NCBI RefSeq assembly: GCF_001583435.1
Contig: NZ_CP013251.1
Span: 1,451,001 to 1,515,000 of the forward strand
Direction: 5' to 3'
DNA from: Endozoicomonas montiporae CL-33
GTDB lineage: Bacteria; Pseudomonadota; Gammaproteobacteria; Pseudomonadales; Endozoicomonadaceae
Length of the DNA stretch: 64,000 nucleotides
Shown here: positions 10,101 through 18,648 of the stretch, piece by piece
Position numbering within the stretch: position 1 is the stretch's first letter
Layout of the letters: each line of letters starts with the position of its first letter
Notes under the pieces: model-generated
The model's database searches: none
What the model was told of the DNA's origin: nothing
Seen by the model: only the letters and a program-made list of their open reading frames with translations
Position numbers and translations under genes: made by a program

Positions 10101-10272
10101 TGGTCTCGGCGTCTGCGCCGGGGTAGCTGGCATTAACGGTGATCTGTGGTGGTGTGATGTCCGGGAACATTGCCACGGGCAGGGTGTTCAGGGCGATCAG
10201 GCCGACCAGCGTGATGACGATCGATATGACAAAGGCAAACTTGGGCCTGTTTATAAAAAATTGACTGAACAT
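7147..10272 (-). CDS. RND efflux pump inner-membrane permease (first in operon)
   Basis: A 1041-residue HAE1-type RND permease. It shows the standard N-terminus (FFINRPKFAFVISI), PDITPPQITVNASYPGADAET, the membrane Asp pair in GVVVDDAIVVIEN (about residue 405) and the Lys in GIAAKTSILIVEF (about residue 945), so the proton pathway is intact. The start lies one base beyond the stop of the adaptor gene, a spacing that implies translational coupling and a working pair. It and the downstream permease are clearly different sequences rather than a recent duplicate. No outer-membrane TolC/OprM partner is encoded nearby, so the complex probably borrows one from elsewhere. Confidence 0.92.
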   Translation of the reverse strand: MFSQFFINRPKFAFVISIVITLVGLIALNTLPVAMFPDITPPQITVNASYPGADAETIEEAIIRPLEDNINGVENMLYMESSADDGSATVTVTFQSGVDQDMAMVNVQNRVSAAEPILPEDVRRMGVRVRKQSSNMLLGINLISDRPEYDGVYLSNYANNYLKDPLARVNGVADASIMGPLIYSMRIWLNPERMAALEISTTDVAAVLQEQNTIVAAGQLGQGPNLPDQQFNYTIKTQGRLSDVADFENIIIRARPDGTIVRLSDIARVEMGSQSYGAESQFNNADTGFLVIYQQPDANAMSVAADVKQVVEELSANFPEGVEYVIAFDTTEFIDESIREVVITLFQAVLLVILVVFLFLQNWRATLIPAIAVPVSLIGTFAIMLVLGFSINTITLFGLVLAIGVVVDDAIVVIENVERLITKEGMEPKAATSQAMKEVAGPIVATTLVLLAVFVPVGFMPGITGGLYSQFAVTISVAVVISSINALTLSPALCATLLKKESMGHIAWLKPLDAFINRMTKGYKSWVTLLLRRSILSVGLFAILIGSAGFMFDKTPSGFVPNEDQGFVMIDVQLPDAASLNRTKDVMARLTDMIRADKDVDSVITVSGFSIFAGAGSNGGMAIANLKDWSERPNPDQHQSAVMQRIQGMVWTLPEAQAMAFEFPPIPGLGTSGGFDFRLQDTEGRSAQELGQVLNGLVYQANQDPRLNRVFSTWRANIPQYYLDVDRDKAKAQGIALSEIFMTLQTQLGSAYINDFNKFGRSYQVRLQAESEYRTGPSDLSRFYVRNNKGEMVPLTTVATLKPILGPNSLKHYNMFRSANVSGQAAPGLSSGEAITAMEDIAQTLPDGYTYSWSGQSLQEIEAGNLAPLLFSLAFLFVYLFLVAQYESWSMPLAIISAVPVAAFGAFAGINLFRLMAPEMAFDIYAQIGMVLLIGIAAKTSILIVEFSMVQRQQGKSVLDAAADAAALRFRAVLMTALSFVLGVMPLVFASGAGAASRKIIGTTVMSGMIAATVIGTLLIPVFYFLLQRLREHFNPDKANC

Positions 10273-10273
10273 C

Positions 10274-11479
10274 TCAGTTACCCTGCTGAGTGCTGGAGTC
10301 GGCCTGAGGTGACATCAGAATGCCACCGGTTTCAGGGTCAATATTGACAATATCTGGCTGAACTTTTACACCGGGGCGAACTTTTTGCAGGCCTTCCACG
10401 ATGATGTGTTCACCGGCTTTCAGGCCTCTGTTGACTACCCAGAACGGGCCGATACGGCGTCCCATTTCAACCTGGCGGCTCTCCACCTGATCGTCAGCGG
10501 TCACCACCAGTACGAATCGTCCACTCTGGTTTTCCTGAACGGCAGACTGTGGCACCACCGGACGATCTTCTTTCTCGTGGCTTTCAACAATCAGGGTCAC
10601 GTACAGACCCGGAATAATGATGCCGTGAGGGTTCGGGAATTCGGCACGCAGGGTCAGGGTGCCGGTGGTCTGGTCAACCTGGGTGTCGGCGAAGTTAAAT
10701 TTGCCCGGCTGGTTATATTCAGAACCGTTTGGCAGGCGCAGGCGCATATCGAAGCGGCCGTTATCGGTGCGCTGGCCACCGGTGTTCTGCAGGTGGTTTA
10801 CCAGCATGCGCTCATCAACCTGGAAACTGACGTACATTGGATCAACGGATGTCAATGTGCCCAGAGAGCTTGAGGTGGGGCCCACCAGATTGCCAACACT
10901 GTAACTGGCGCGACCAATCTGACCGGCAAACGGCGCATGGATGCGGGTGTAACCGAGGTTCAGTTTTGCGGTTTCCAGTCCGGCTTCAGCGGCCTGAACA
11001 GCGGCTTCAGCACGAGCCTGATTGCTGGTCTGGGTGTCCAGATCCGCCTGACTGATATGGCCTTTCTGGAACAGGTCTTTGCTGCGCTGAAGGTCCCGGA
11101 CGGCTTTAGTATGTTCGGCTTTGGCGCTGGCAAGGTCTGCTTCGGCTTTTTTCAGGGCTGCTTCATAGGGTTTCGGGTCAATCTCAAACAGTAACTGTCC
11201 GTTTTTGACATTTTCCCCTTCAATGAAATCACGCTTGGTCAGGAAACCTTCCACCCGGGCACGCAGGTCAACGGTTTTGACAGCTTCAGTACGGGCGATG
11301 TATTCCTGATAATCACCAACAGGCTGTTTGGTAACATTAATGACAGAGACGGCAGGTGCAGGCATCTGCCCCTGTTGTTGTGGCTGTTGGTCACAACCGG
11401 TCAGCGCAAAAAGAGACGCGATGATAAAGCCAACCGACATCAAATGTCGCTGGCGGGTGTGTGAAATGATCGATTTCAT
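10274..11479 (-). CDS. RND efflux periplasmic adaptor (membrane fusion) lipoprotein
   Basis: A 401-residue AcrA/MexA-type adaptor linking the inner-membrane pump to an outer-membrane channel. A lipobox (ALTG-C at about residues 26-30) follows a signal helix, so it is membrane-anchored. Domain order is lipoyl/barrel-sandwich half (RVEGFLTKRDFIEGENVKNGQ), a coiled-coil hairpin (about 100-170, rich in Ala, Glu and Lys), second lipoyl half (IHAPFAGQIGRASYSVGNLV), beta barrel and membrane-proximal domain ending in a Ser/Gln-rich tail. The ATG has a CGGAG ribosome-binding site seven bases upstream. It is first in the operon. A CpxR-like regulator gene begins about 620 bases away on the other strand, a common arrangement for envelope-stress-linked pumps, though control is only inferred. 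Confidence 0.92.
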   Translation of the reverse strand: MKSIISHTRQRHLMSVGFIIASLFALTGCDQQPQQQGQMPAPAVSVINVTKQPVGDYQEYIARTEAVKTVDLRARVEGFLTKRDFIEGENVKNGQLLFEIDPKPYEAALKKAEADLASAKAEHTKAVRDLQRSKDLFQKGHISQADLDTQTSNQARAEAAVQAAEAGLETAKLNLGYTRIHAPFAGQIGRASYSVGNLVGPTSSSLGTLTSVDPMYVSFQVDERMLVNHLQNTGGQRTDNGRFDMRLRLPNGSEYNQPGKFNFADTQVDQTTGTLTLRAEFPNPHGIIIPGLYVTLIVESHEKEDRPVVPQSAVQENQSGRFVLVVTADDQVESRQVEMGRRIGPFWVVNRGLKAGEHIIVEGLQKVRPGVKVQPDIVNIDPETGGILMSPQADSSTQQGN

Positions 11480-11942
11480 TGACTGCTCCGATCGGAAGAA
11501 ACAGAAGAAGGAGTTGCTAGCGTGTGGTGGGTGGCCAATGCGTGTTGAGTAGCAGCGTGTCCGAGGGATGACAGTTTGTTAAACCCGTTGAGCCATTCTC
11601 CACTTTGGGCGTGGATTCTACCTGCTGAAAGGCTTGTCTTGTAGTGTTCAGAGCGTGTTTTACAAGCAACTGACGCAATGCTGTACATGTGAACGTATTC
11701 CATCATGATGCTGTCACTCATTTACAGGACTCTTACTGATTCTAACCGCCAAATTTAGATCAGCAGGCATACACTGATGGTCGTCTGCGGTTGTTCATTG
11801 TCTTTTGTAGTTCGCAAAGAAACTGTTCGTAATGACGCAATGAGCAGTCTCGAATGGATCAGGATAATTGTTTAAACCTGATTCTGGAGGCATGTGCGAA
11901 TTTGTAACTGCACTGTCAGTCAAAATCCAATATGATACGGGC

Positions 11943-12038
11943 AGGTTTTAGTACATCCGGCCGGTAGCATATTGCCAAATTTCCCTGTTACCCCGAGCTG
12001 TACTTTAACCCCGACGAACCCCCGCCGGGGTCTTTTTT
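11943..12038 (+). ncRNA. Possible small RNA upstream of the cpxR-like gene
   Basis: The 380-base gap before the cpxR-like gene contains no open frame of interest on this strand but has a good -10 hexamer (TATGAT at 11931-11936) and, about 75 bases later, a strong intrinsic terminator. A transcript of roughly 90-95 nt would result. The -35 region is poor, so either an activator is needed or the RNA is a leader attenuator. I do not recognise the sequence as a known RNA family. Confidence 0.35.
12008..12038 (+). terminator. Rho-independent terminator before the cpxR-like gene
   Basis: ACCCCG at 12008-12013 pairs with CGGGGT at 12026-12031, followed by a run of six T at 12033-12038. It points toward the cpxR-like gene, whose ATG is 65 bases on, and has no coding sequence upstream of it on this strand. 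Confidence 0.75.
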
Positions 12039-12102
12039 ATCTGGAGCGGCTGCATCACCGGGCAGTGGCTCTGTGCTCATGGTTGTCTGGATGGAGTATC
12101 AA

Positions 12103-12801
12103 ATGAGTAGCGACAGCGTAAAACTTCTTTTGATAGACGATGATGTCGAATTATGTGAGTTGCTGATCGAATATCTGGCCACTGAAGGTTATGACGTAAA
12201 GGCGGTTCATGATGGCGAGTCGGGTGTGGTGTCTGCACTGTCCGGTGAGTATCAGCTGGTGTTGCTGGATGTCACCCTGCCGAAGCTGAATGGCTTTGAT
12301 GTGTTGAAAAAAGTCCGTCAGACCTCGGACATTCCCGTGCTGATGCTGACGGCCCGTGGCGACGATGTTGACCGCATTATTGGGCTGGAATTCGGTGCGG
12401 ACGACTATCTGCCCAAACCTTATAACCACCGTGAACTGGTGGCTCGTATCAAGGCCATTCTGCGTCGAGGTCGTACACAGGTGGCTGACAGCAACCCGCG
12501 AACCCTCAGTATTGACGATATCACCCTGAATCTGGCGAATCGTGAAGCCACCATTGACGGTGAGGTACTGGAGTTAACCGCCACCGAATTTATGGTGCTC
12601 AAAGCGCTGATCGAAAAAGCGGGTGAACTGATTTCCCGCGATGAGCTGACACAGATTGCCCTGAATCGTCGTCTGACGCTTTATGATCGTGCCATTGATA
12701 TGCACGTGAGTAATGTTCGCAAGAAAATTGGCACCCGTGCTGACGGCTCTGCCCGTATCAAAACTGTGCGTGGTGCCGGCTATTTTTATATTCGCCCGTG
12801 A
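12103..12801 (+). CDS. cpxR: CpxR-like OmpR-family response regulator
   Basis: A 232-residue two-domain regulator. The receiver has the acidic pocket (IDDDVE, residues 11-14), the phospho-acceptor Asp in VLLDVTLPK (D56), the Thr in LMLTARG and the Lys in YLPKPYN. The C-terminal winged helix carries LTATEFMVLKAL and the recognition-helix region DRAIDMHVSNVRKKI, matching E. coli CpxR closely. The frame extends to 12073, but the ATG at 12103 has a GGAG site six bases upstream and gives the normal length. It is followed after 49 bases by its kinase. In relatives CpxR controls periplasmic folding factors and efflux genes; the divergent RND operon is a plausible but unproven target. Confidence 0.88.
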   Translation: MSSDSVKLLLIDDDVELCELLIEYLATEGYDVKAVHDGESGVVSALSGEYQLVLLDVTLPKLNGFDVLKKVRQTSDIPVLMLTARGDDVDRIIGLEFGADDYLPKPYNHRELVARIKAILRRGRTQVADSNPRTLSIDDITLNLANREATIDGEVLELTATEFMVLKALIEKAGELISRDELTQIALNRRLTLYDRAIDMHVSNVRKKIGTRADGSARIKTVRGAGYFYIRP

Positions 12802-12850
12802 CGGTGTCACTGGTTCACAAGCCGTGAGCACGTTCGCAGTAGCTGATTGA

Positions 12851-14245
12851 ATGAAAGCGCAAATACATAAAATGCTGGCCTGGCCCTTTCGCAGTTTGTT
12901 CTGGAAACTGTTTTTGTGGTTCTGGCTGACCATGGTGTCGATGATGGTGGCGCTGGTCGTAGCGGTTGCCATTACTGTTGACCCGGCTGATTTCCTGTCT
13001 GAACGACGAGCCCTGTTTCGTGAGCTGGAAGTTGCATCCCGACAGGTTGAGCGGATGGCTGCAGGCTGGTCTACCAACCTTGCCATAAGACAGTTGCCTG
13101 GTAGTTATTATTATCTGTTCGGGCCTAACGGCGAACCGGTGGGTAGGCCAACGGTGCCGTCTGAAGTCCAGTTTTCCTACAACAAAACCCGGGACCGGCG
13201 CGAGCCTGTGATTACCTTTCGCAGCGGTGTTGTGGTCGTGGGTCCAAGGAAAGTCTGGATTGATCGTACTCCCTTTGATCTCTACCTGACCAAGGAAATG
13301 CCGCGGCTGGTGCACTGGCGGGTCAAAAAGGTGTTTGCCCAACAGTGGCATCTGGTCATCATTGCTCTGGGCGTCAGCTTCCTTCTGAGTATTATGCTGG
13401 CTCGCTATCTGGTAGTGCCCATACGACAGTTGCAGGGTACTTCCCGTCGGTTGGCGCAGGGCGACTTGGCGGCAAGGGTGGCTCAGGTGGTGGGTGACCG
13501 TGGCGATGAGCTGGGTGAGTTTGGTCGTGACTTCAACCACATGGCCGAGCAACTGGAAACCCTTATAAACGACAAAGAGCGATTGCTCAGGGATGTGTCC
13601 CATGAGCTGCGTTCCCCCCTGACGCGTTTGCAATTATCGTTAGCGCTGGCTCGGCGGAAGTCGCCCGATGCCGAGTCTGAGCATGGGCGTATTGAGCGTG
13701 AAATCGAACGGCTGGATCAGATGATTGGCGAAATTATCCGATTTTCACGTATTCAGAGTGGTGTAACGGATCGTGCCTGGGAACCTGTGTCTCTGCATGG
13801 CCTGATAGAATACATTGTCGATGATGCTGATTTTGAGGCTCAGGCTCAGGATAAGACAGTGGTGGTGACAGAAAGTCAGGACATTGAAATCAACGGTGTC
13901 AAAGACTGGCTGGGAAGTGCTATTGAAAATATGGTGCGCAACGCCATCCGTTTTACGCCTGAAGGCAGCCGGGTTGAAGTGGCTCTTAAAAAGCATAAAC
14001 GACATGCTATTGTGACGGTCAGGGATTATGGTCCGGGTATTCCCGAAGACGCCCTGGACTCGTTATTTGAGCCTTTTTTCAGGGTGGACGACACCCGTGG
14101 TAAAGAAAATGATGGCTTTGGGCTGGGGACGTCCATTGCAATGGGTGCCGTAAAAAATCATGGCGGCATCATTACGGCAAGGAATGTTCATCCGGGTCTT
14201 GAGGTGACCATTTGTTTACCTTTGAATCACAAGGTCGCCGTCTGA
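12851..14245 (+). CDS. cpxA: CpxA-like sensor histidine kinase
   Basis: A 464-residue membrane kinase, partner of the preceding regulator. It has a first membrane helix at about 15-42, a periplasmic sensor of about 130 residues, a second helix at about 172-195, HAMP, then a HisKA domain with the phospho-acceptor His251 in DVSHELRSPLTRLQ and a HATPase_c domain (N-box MVRNAIRFTP, G-boxes DYGPGIP and DGFGLGTSIA). All catalytic boxes look intact. No strong ribosome-binding site precedes the ATG; a second Met seven residues on is possible. Its 3' end overlaps the endonuclease V gene by 34 bases. Confidence 0.88.
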   Translation: MKAQIHKMLAWPFRSLFWKLFLWFWLTMVSMMVALVVAVAITVDPADFLSERRALFRELEVASRQVERMAAGWSTNLAIRQLPGSYYYLFGPNGEPVGRPTVPSEVQFSYNKTRDRREPVITFRSGVVVVGPRKVWIDRTPFDLYLTKEMPRLVHWRVKKVFAQQWHLVIIALGVSFLLSIMLARYLVVPIRQLQGTSRRLAQGDLAARVAQVVGDRGDELGEFGRDFNHMAEQLETLINDKERLLRDVSHELRSPLTRLQLSLALARRKSPDAESEHGRIEREIERLDQMIGEIIRFSRIQSGVTDRAWEPVSLHGLIEYIVDDADFEAQAQDKTVVVTESQDIEINGVKDWLGSAIENMVRNAIRFTPEGSRVEVALKKHKRHAIVTVRDYGPGIPEDALDSLFEPFFRVDDTRGKENDGFGLGTSIAMGAVKNHGGIITARNVHPGLEVTICLPLNHKVAV

Positions 14246-14919
14246 CCGTTGCTCAGGCTCATGACTGGCAACAGGCAATGGCAGAACGGATTGTCTGTCA
14301 CGATGATATGAACGATGTCCGCACAATCGCTGGTGTGGACGTCGGTTTTGAAGAAAACGGAACAGTCACCAGATCGGCGGTGGCTGTTCTTGCTTTCCCG
14401 CAACTTCAATTGCTGGACTTCACCATTGCCCGCCTGCCTACCTGCATGCCCTATATTCCCGGGCTATTGTCTTTTCGTGAAACACCGGCCGTTCTGGCCG
14501 CTTTGCAACAGCTGACTGTAAAGCCTGATCTTTTACTGTGTGATGGTCAGGGCAGGGCGCATCCCCGCCGTTTCGGAGTGGCGTGCCATGTGGGGCTATT
14601 ATCGGGAATACCTGCGATCGGTGTTGGCAAACAGAAGCTCTGTGGTGAGCATGATGTTTTGCCGGATGAAAAAAACAGCGTGGTTGCGCTGACGGAAGGG
14701 CAGGAAACCATAGGCACAGTGCTGCGAAGTCGCCGTGGTGTTAAACCGTTGTATGTTAGTATTGGACACAGAGTTTCTCTGACATCTGCTGTGCATTTTG
14801 TGCAGCAAAGCCTTGCCGGGTTCAAACTGCCTGAACCCATTCGATGGGCCGACGGACTGGCATCTAACCGGGGGAAGACCGTTGAAAAAGCTAATCATAT
14901 TCTGGGGCGCACATCGTAA
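14212..14919 (+). CDS. nfi: Endonuclease V (deoxyinosine 3'-endonuclease)
   Basis: A 235-residue protein that aligns along its length with E. coli Nfi, which nicks DNA one nucleotide 3' to deoxyinosine and starts repair of deaminated adenine. Conserved blocks are IAGVDVGF with the metal-binding Asp, MPYIPGLLSFRE, LLCDGQGRAHPRRFGVACHVGL and IGVGKQKLCG, then GHRVSL and RWADGLAS near the end. The predicted start is TTG at 14212, preceded by GAGGTG, and lies inside the end of the kinase gene; no later ATG preserves the family N-terminus. Overlap suggests cotranscription with the two-component genes. Confidence 0.9.
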   Translation: MFTFESQGRRLTVAQAHDWQQAMAERIVCHDDMNDVRTIAGVDVGFEENGTVTRSAVAVLAFPQLQLLDFTIARLPTCMPYIPGLLSFRETPAVLAALQQLTVKPDLLLCDGQGRAHPRRFGVACHVGLLSGIPAIGVGKQKLCGEHDVLPDEKNSVVALTEGQETIGTVLRSRRGVKPLYVSIGHRVSLTSAVHFVQQSLAGFKLPEPIRWADGLASNRGKTVEKANHILGRTS

Positions 14920-14932
14920 CATTGCTCGGGTT

Positions 14933-15511
14933 ATGAACCTGATGCTTGTTTCAATGATGACTGCAATACTTGCCGGATGTCCGTTTTCCAAATCCGAAGT
15001 GCTGACAGAAGAACAGCTTCAGTCTCTGGTGAATGAGAAATTTATGTCGCCACAGATTCGCAAGCTGGAAGTGTTGCCGCCCTTTGTTAATGTCCAGCTT
15101 TATCTGGAAACGCCAACACTCATTCTGGAAGGAGACTTTCAACCGTTGGGTTTTCGCTTCAATGGGACTCTGGATGCCGACGTTTTCAGTGATTATGTTG
15201 AGGGAGGCATTACCGACCCTATTCCATTCGGGATAGAAGGTACGGCTAATCTGGAGTATCGACCGGATGACAGGGCGTTCTTTTTCTCGGATGTGAAGCT
15301 GGAGAATGCCCGGATTGATCTGGATATCGCCATGGTTGAAACGTTGATTATTGATCAGTTGAAGAAAGCACTCAGGCAGGAGTTGGGGAGTTTGCCGATT
15401 ATTCCTCTGGATGAGGGAGATGTTCTGTATCGAAAACTGGGCAGCTTTCCTGCCGCTGCGGTAGTCGAGCAGGGTCGGCTGGTAATTACCCCGAAAGTCA
15501 GTGAAAGCTGA
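14933..15511 (+). CDS. DUF1439-type lipoprotein
   Basis: A predicted lipoprotein of about 192 residues. From the ATG at 14933 a short hydrophobic signal (LMLVSMMTAILAGC) ends in a lipobox; the mature part has the alternating pattern of the YceB/DUF1439 family, which folds as a lipid-binding TULIP-like or SMP-like beta structure. Its function is unknown. A TTG start near 14883, preceded by GGGGGAAG and giving a basic MKKL-type N-terminus, is an alternative and might be the true start. It follows nfi after 13 bases, so it is probably in the same transcript. Confidence 0.65.
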   Translation: MNLMLVSMMTAILAGCPFSKSEVLTEEQLQSLVNEKFMSPQIRKLEVLPPFVNVQLYLETPTLILEGDFQPLGFRFNGTLDADVFSDYVEGGITDPIPFGIEGTANLEYRPDDRAFFFSDVKLENARIDLDIAMVETLIIDQLKKALRQELGSLPIIPLDEGDVLYRKLGSFPAAAVVEQGRLVITPKVSES

Positions 15512-15606
15512 CCAACTTGCTGCCGCCGCACGACTGCATGGAATTGGTATTAGTGCAAACACAGAAGCAGTTGCCGGTAGGGTAGTCTATTCTCGGACAG
15601 CCTCCT
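15512..15606. repeat. Partial copy of inverted-repeat element family A
   Basis: This 95-base stretch matches the right-hand half of the elements at 33039-33205 and 36215-36381: a GCACGACTGCATGG block, then GCAGTTGCCGGTAGGG and the end CTCGGACAGCCTCCT. The left terminal repeat is missing and the middle is rearranged. It sits immediately upstream of the 7TMR-DISM sensor gene. Confidence 0.75.
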
Positions 15607-15645
15607 AGACTGTAGTTATTATTGTGCATTCATCTGAAGGAACAG

Positions 15646-17616
15646 ATGTCTTACTCATCGTTGGATGGAAAACCCTCTATTTTGAGCACTGCCCGGCAGG
15701 CATTAAGCCTGTTCGTCTGGCTATGGCTGATTGTCTCCAGTTTCTCTTATGTCCATGCCGATGTAACGATCATCACCGAAAATACCGAAGAGCTCAATCT
15801 GATTACGGTTTCCGAGTATCTTGAAGACCCGGATAGTCAGTACACCCTTGAAGAAATTAACCGGCCTGAAGTCGATGCGCTGTTTAAACCGGTACAAAAA
15901 ACTGTATTTAATAAAGGAATCAGTGAGTCAGTGGTCTGGCTGCGCTTTGATTTGCGCTATCTGTCTTATGTTGGAGAAGAACTGGGTACCTGGCTGATTG
16001 AACTGGCTCACCCACCACTGGATCTGGTGACAATATATATTGAGGATGATTGGGATGGTTTCCAGCAGCTTAATGCCGGAGACAAGTTTCCTTTTGATGT
16101 CAGGCTGGTGGAATACCCGCGCTTGCTGTTTCCGGTGGATATCCGTTCCGGCGATACCTTACGGTTTTATGTTCGTATAGAAACCAGCGGGTCTTTGTAT
16201 GTGCCTTTAAAGCTCTGGTCTCCACTGGCTTATATAGAGCGCTCAAGCAGTATCAATATATCCCAGGGAATGATTCTGGGTGCCCTGGTGACCCTGCTGA
16301 TCTTCAACCTGATTATCCTGCTCCGGCTTCGTAGTAGCAGTTACCTGTTTTTTGCCATTCATGCCAGCTGTTTTCTGATGTATTTCCTGTCGATCAGTGG
16401 TATCGGGCTCCAGTACCTGTGGCCTGACTCTCCTTCTCTCAGTGCGGGGGCTCCGCGTTATATTAGCGCTTCTGTTACATCGCTGATCATGTTTTCGGTT
16501 GTTTTTCTCCGTCTGGGTAAGAAAGCGGCCAGCCTGAACCGCTTTCTTACCATGCTGTTACTACTCAGTATTTTTATTCTGCCTGTTACTATGTTGATGA
16601 CCTATGAACAGGCCGTCTGGCTGATTACTGGCCAACAGTTGCTGGTGATGCCCTGCCTGATGTTTGCAGGGCTTTATATCTGGCTGGTGAAAAGGGATCG
16701 CTCGGCAAGATTCTTTTTTGCTGCCTGTCTGGTGCTGATGGCGGGTGAAGCGGTTTATGCGTTAATGATATGGCTGAAACTGGGGGGCTCTGCTTTCTAT
16801 GTTAACGCTGTCCCGGTGTCAGGCGTGATTGGACTCATTTTATTGTCTCTTGGTTTGTGGAGTCGTGTACGACGACAACGGGATGAATGGGTGGTGACGG
16901 AAGTGAATTCCAGACAGGCTCTGGAGAAGGAAAGCCATAGAATGCTGGAAGGTAGCCGGCTGAAAGCTGAATTTCTTTCAACACTGTCTCACGAGCTGGA
17001 GCAGCCTGTCCGCTACATTGCAGAAAAGATACAGCAGGTTGAAGAGCCCGGTTCGTTTGAGCAGAAGGAATTGCTGAATAATATCCGCAAAACGGCTTCA
17101 GAGGTTGATGAACTGATCGCCTATCTGGTGTCGTTATCTGACCGGCAGGAAGAACTTGGCCAGCTTACAGAAGTTCCTTTTAATATGCAGCGACAGATGG
17201 ATATTCTTAAAGATGGTGTCAGCATTGTGTGTGAAGACCAGTCTGTTGAGCTGCTTTTCGAGATTGCTGATGATATATCGAGGACTTTGTATGCTGATGC
17301 AGAAAAAATGTCCAGGGCTCTCAGGTATGTCATCGAGAATCTGGTAAAGCTGGGGGTGGGGTCTTATGTTCAGGTAAGAGTGCAGAAGTATGAGCATAAA
17401 AATCCTGAAAAAATGGGCATTACCTTTAGTGTTGTCGGAACGCTGAAAAACGATGACGATGAAGTGTGTTATATGATGCCAAAGGGGGTATGGTGGTCAT
17501 TGTGTCGCCAGATTATGCATGCGCTCGATGGCTCGGCCGCTTGTACGCAACAGGCGTCCGGAGAAGTCTGTTTTGAACTCAGTCTTGGATGCCGGGTCGA
17601 TACCAGCGCCAGTTGA
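15646..17616 (+). CDS. 7TMR-DISM membrane sensor with degenerate histidine-kinase module
   Basis: A 656-residue sensor. It has a signal peptide (about 1-40, ending VHADV), an extracellular 7TMR-DISMED2-type beta domain (about 45-195), seven membrane helices (about 205-410), a short coiled coil, then a HisKA-like helix with the acceptor motif STLSHELEQPV (His449). The following ATPase region lacks recognisable N, G1 and G2 boxes; only a remnant such as MSRALRYVIENLVKL is visible. It may thus be a phospho-acceptor or pseudokinase rather than an active kinase. The ATG at 15646 has AAGGA five bases upstream and is preferred to 15622. No response regulator is adjacent. The 3' end overlaps the opposite VanZ-like gene by 38 bases. 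Confidence 0.8.
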   Translation: MSYSSLDGKPSILSTARQALSLFVWLWLIVSSFSYVHADVTIITENTEELNLITVSEYLEDPDSQYTLEEINRPEVDALFKPVQKTVFNKGISESVVWLRFDLRYLSYVGEELGTWLIELAHPPLDLVTIYIEDDWDGFQQLNAGDKFPFDVRLVEYPRLLFPVDIRSGDTLRFYVRIETSGSLYVPLKLWSPLAYIERSSSINISQGMILGALVTLLIFNLIILLRLRSSSYLFFAIHASCFLMYFLSISGIGLQYLWPDSPSLSAGAPRYISASVTSLIMFSVVFLRLGKKAASLNRFLTMLLLLSIFILPVTMLMTYEQAVWLITGQQLLVMPCLMFAGLYIWLVKRDRSARFFFAACLVLMAGEAVYALMIWLKLGGSAFYVNAVPVSGVIGLILLSLGLWSRVRRQRDEWVVTEVNSRQALEKESHRMLEGSRLKAEFLSTLSHELEQPVRYIAEKIQQVEEPGSFEQKELLNNIRKTASEVDELIAYLVSLSDRQEELGQLTEVPFNMQRQMDILKDGVSIVCEDQSVELLFEIADDISRTLYADAEKMSRALRYVIENLVKLGVGSYVQVRVQKYEHKNPEKMGITFSVVGTLKNDDDEVCYMMPKGVWWSLCRQIMHALDGSAACTQQASGEVCFELSLGCRVDTSAS

Positions 17617-18004
17617 CCACCGGGGTTCGTTTGAATAAGGGTCTTGTTGTTAAATACAAGCCAATACCTGCAGCATCCGCCAGAAGATCCAACCATGAAA
17701 AATGACGATACCCTGTAAAGAGTTGCAGCACTTCCAGTGTCAGACCATAACCAAGCAATGCCAGTACTTTCCTGCGGTTTAATTCGGTTTCAGGCCAGCT
17801 GGCATCCATCAGATAGGTCAAAACAAGAAAGGCGGCGATATGTTGTAGCTTGTCATTCCAGTCTGACAATGGGATTTGGTCAACGGGTAATAACCCGAGG
17901 ATGGTCATGGTTATGAGGGCGGTTGCCAGAGAAACTCTGGCAAGCAAAGAAAAATGTCGGGTGATTATCGCTTCCAATGCGTCGTCCTTGATCGCCGGTG
18001 CCAA
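17579..18004 (-). CDS. VanZ-like membrane protein
   Basis: A 141-residue protein with about four hydrophobic segments and the family signature near the end ([25 protein letters not shown]), typical of VanZ-like proteins. The name derives from a glycopeptide-resistance accessory protein, but the many proteobacterial members have no known function, so no resistance is implied. The start is TTG at 18004, inside the end of rluE (40-base overlap), consistent with coupled translation. Confidence 0.7.
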   Translation of the reverse strand: MAPAIKDDALEAIITRHFSLLARVSLATALITMTILGLLPVDQIPLSDWNDKLQHIAAFLVLTYLMDASWPETELNRRKVLALLGYGLTLEVLQLFTGYRHFSWLDLLADAAGIGLYLTTRPLFKRTPVVNWRWYRPGIQD

Positions 18005-18648
18005 TGGTGAGCCTGCTTCGGGCTTTTATGGCTTAATTGTTTTTTTAATGATTCAGGTACTGGTACTTCACGAAACGCACCTTGTGTCAGATTGTCCAGT
18101 GTCCAGTCACCTATCTTATAACGAACCAGCCTTAAAGTGGGATAGCCAACGGCAGCGGTCATTCGTCGAACCTGTCGGTTGCGCCCTTCTTTTATGGTCA
18201 GTTCCAGCCAGCTGTCGGGAATGGACTGTCTTACCCGAATCGGAGGGTTGCGATCCGGTAATGCAGGGGCGCTGATACGTCTGACGATGGCTGGCAGTGT
18301 CAAACCATCATTCAGTTGCACGCCTTTTCTCAGTTGGTCAAGAGCCGTATCATCCGGAACACCTTCCACCTGAACCCAGTAGGTTTTCGGCATTTTATGC
18401 ATGGGTGAGCTGACCTGATGCTGGACTTTTCCGTTATTGGTCAGCAGCAGCAACCCTTCACTGTCGCGGTCAAGGCGGCCTGCCGGGTATACGCCGGGAA
18501 TGGCAATGTAATCTTTCAGGGTTGCCCTGCCTTCGGCATCTGTGAACTGGGTCAGGACACCATAAGGCTTGTTAAACAGAATCAGTCGGACAGGCTCGTT
18601 GAGGCTTCTGGCTGGTTTGGAAGGTGGTTGGTGTGTGTTTCTGCGCAT
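17965..18648 (-). CDS. rluE: 23S rRNA pseudouridine synthase RluE
   Basis: A 227-residue RsuA-family pseudouridine synthase of the short type that lacks the S4 domain. In E. coli RluE modifies U2457 of 23S rRNA. The catalytic motif [18 protein letters not shown] contains the essential Asp; other family blocks are [28 protein letters not shown] and [27 protein letters not shown] (spread over about residues 155-185). The basic tail is rich in His and Arg. It is followed by the overlapping VanZ-like gene. Confidence 0.9.
   Translation of the reverse strand: MRRNTHQPPSKPARSLNEPVRLILFNKPYGVLTQFTDAEGRATLKDYIAIPGVYPAGRLDRDSEGLLLLTNNGKVQHQVSSPMHKMPKTYWVQVEGVPDDTALDQLRKGVQLNDGLTLPAIVRRISAPALPDRNPPIRVRQSIPDSWLELTIKEGRNRQVRRMTAAVGYPTLRLVRYKIGDWTLDNLTQGAFREVPVPESLKKQLSHKSPKQAHHWHRRSRTTHWKR

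Noticed and set aside
11476..11721. 81-residue minus-strand frame ending in an ATGA overlap with the RND adaptor start
   Set aside because: No convincing ribosome-binding site, low-complexity composition and no recognisable family. The adaptor has its own ribosome-binding site. Most likely chance.
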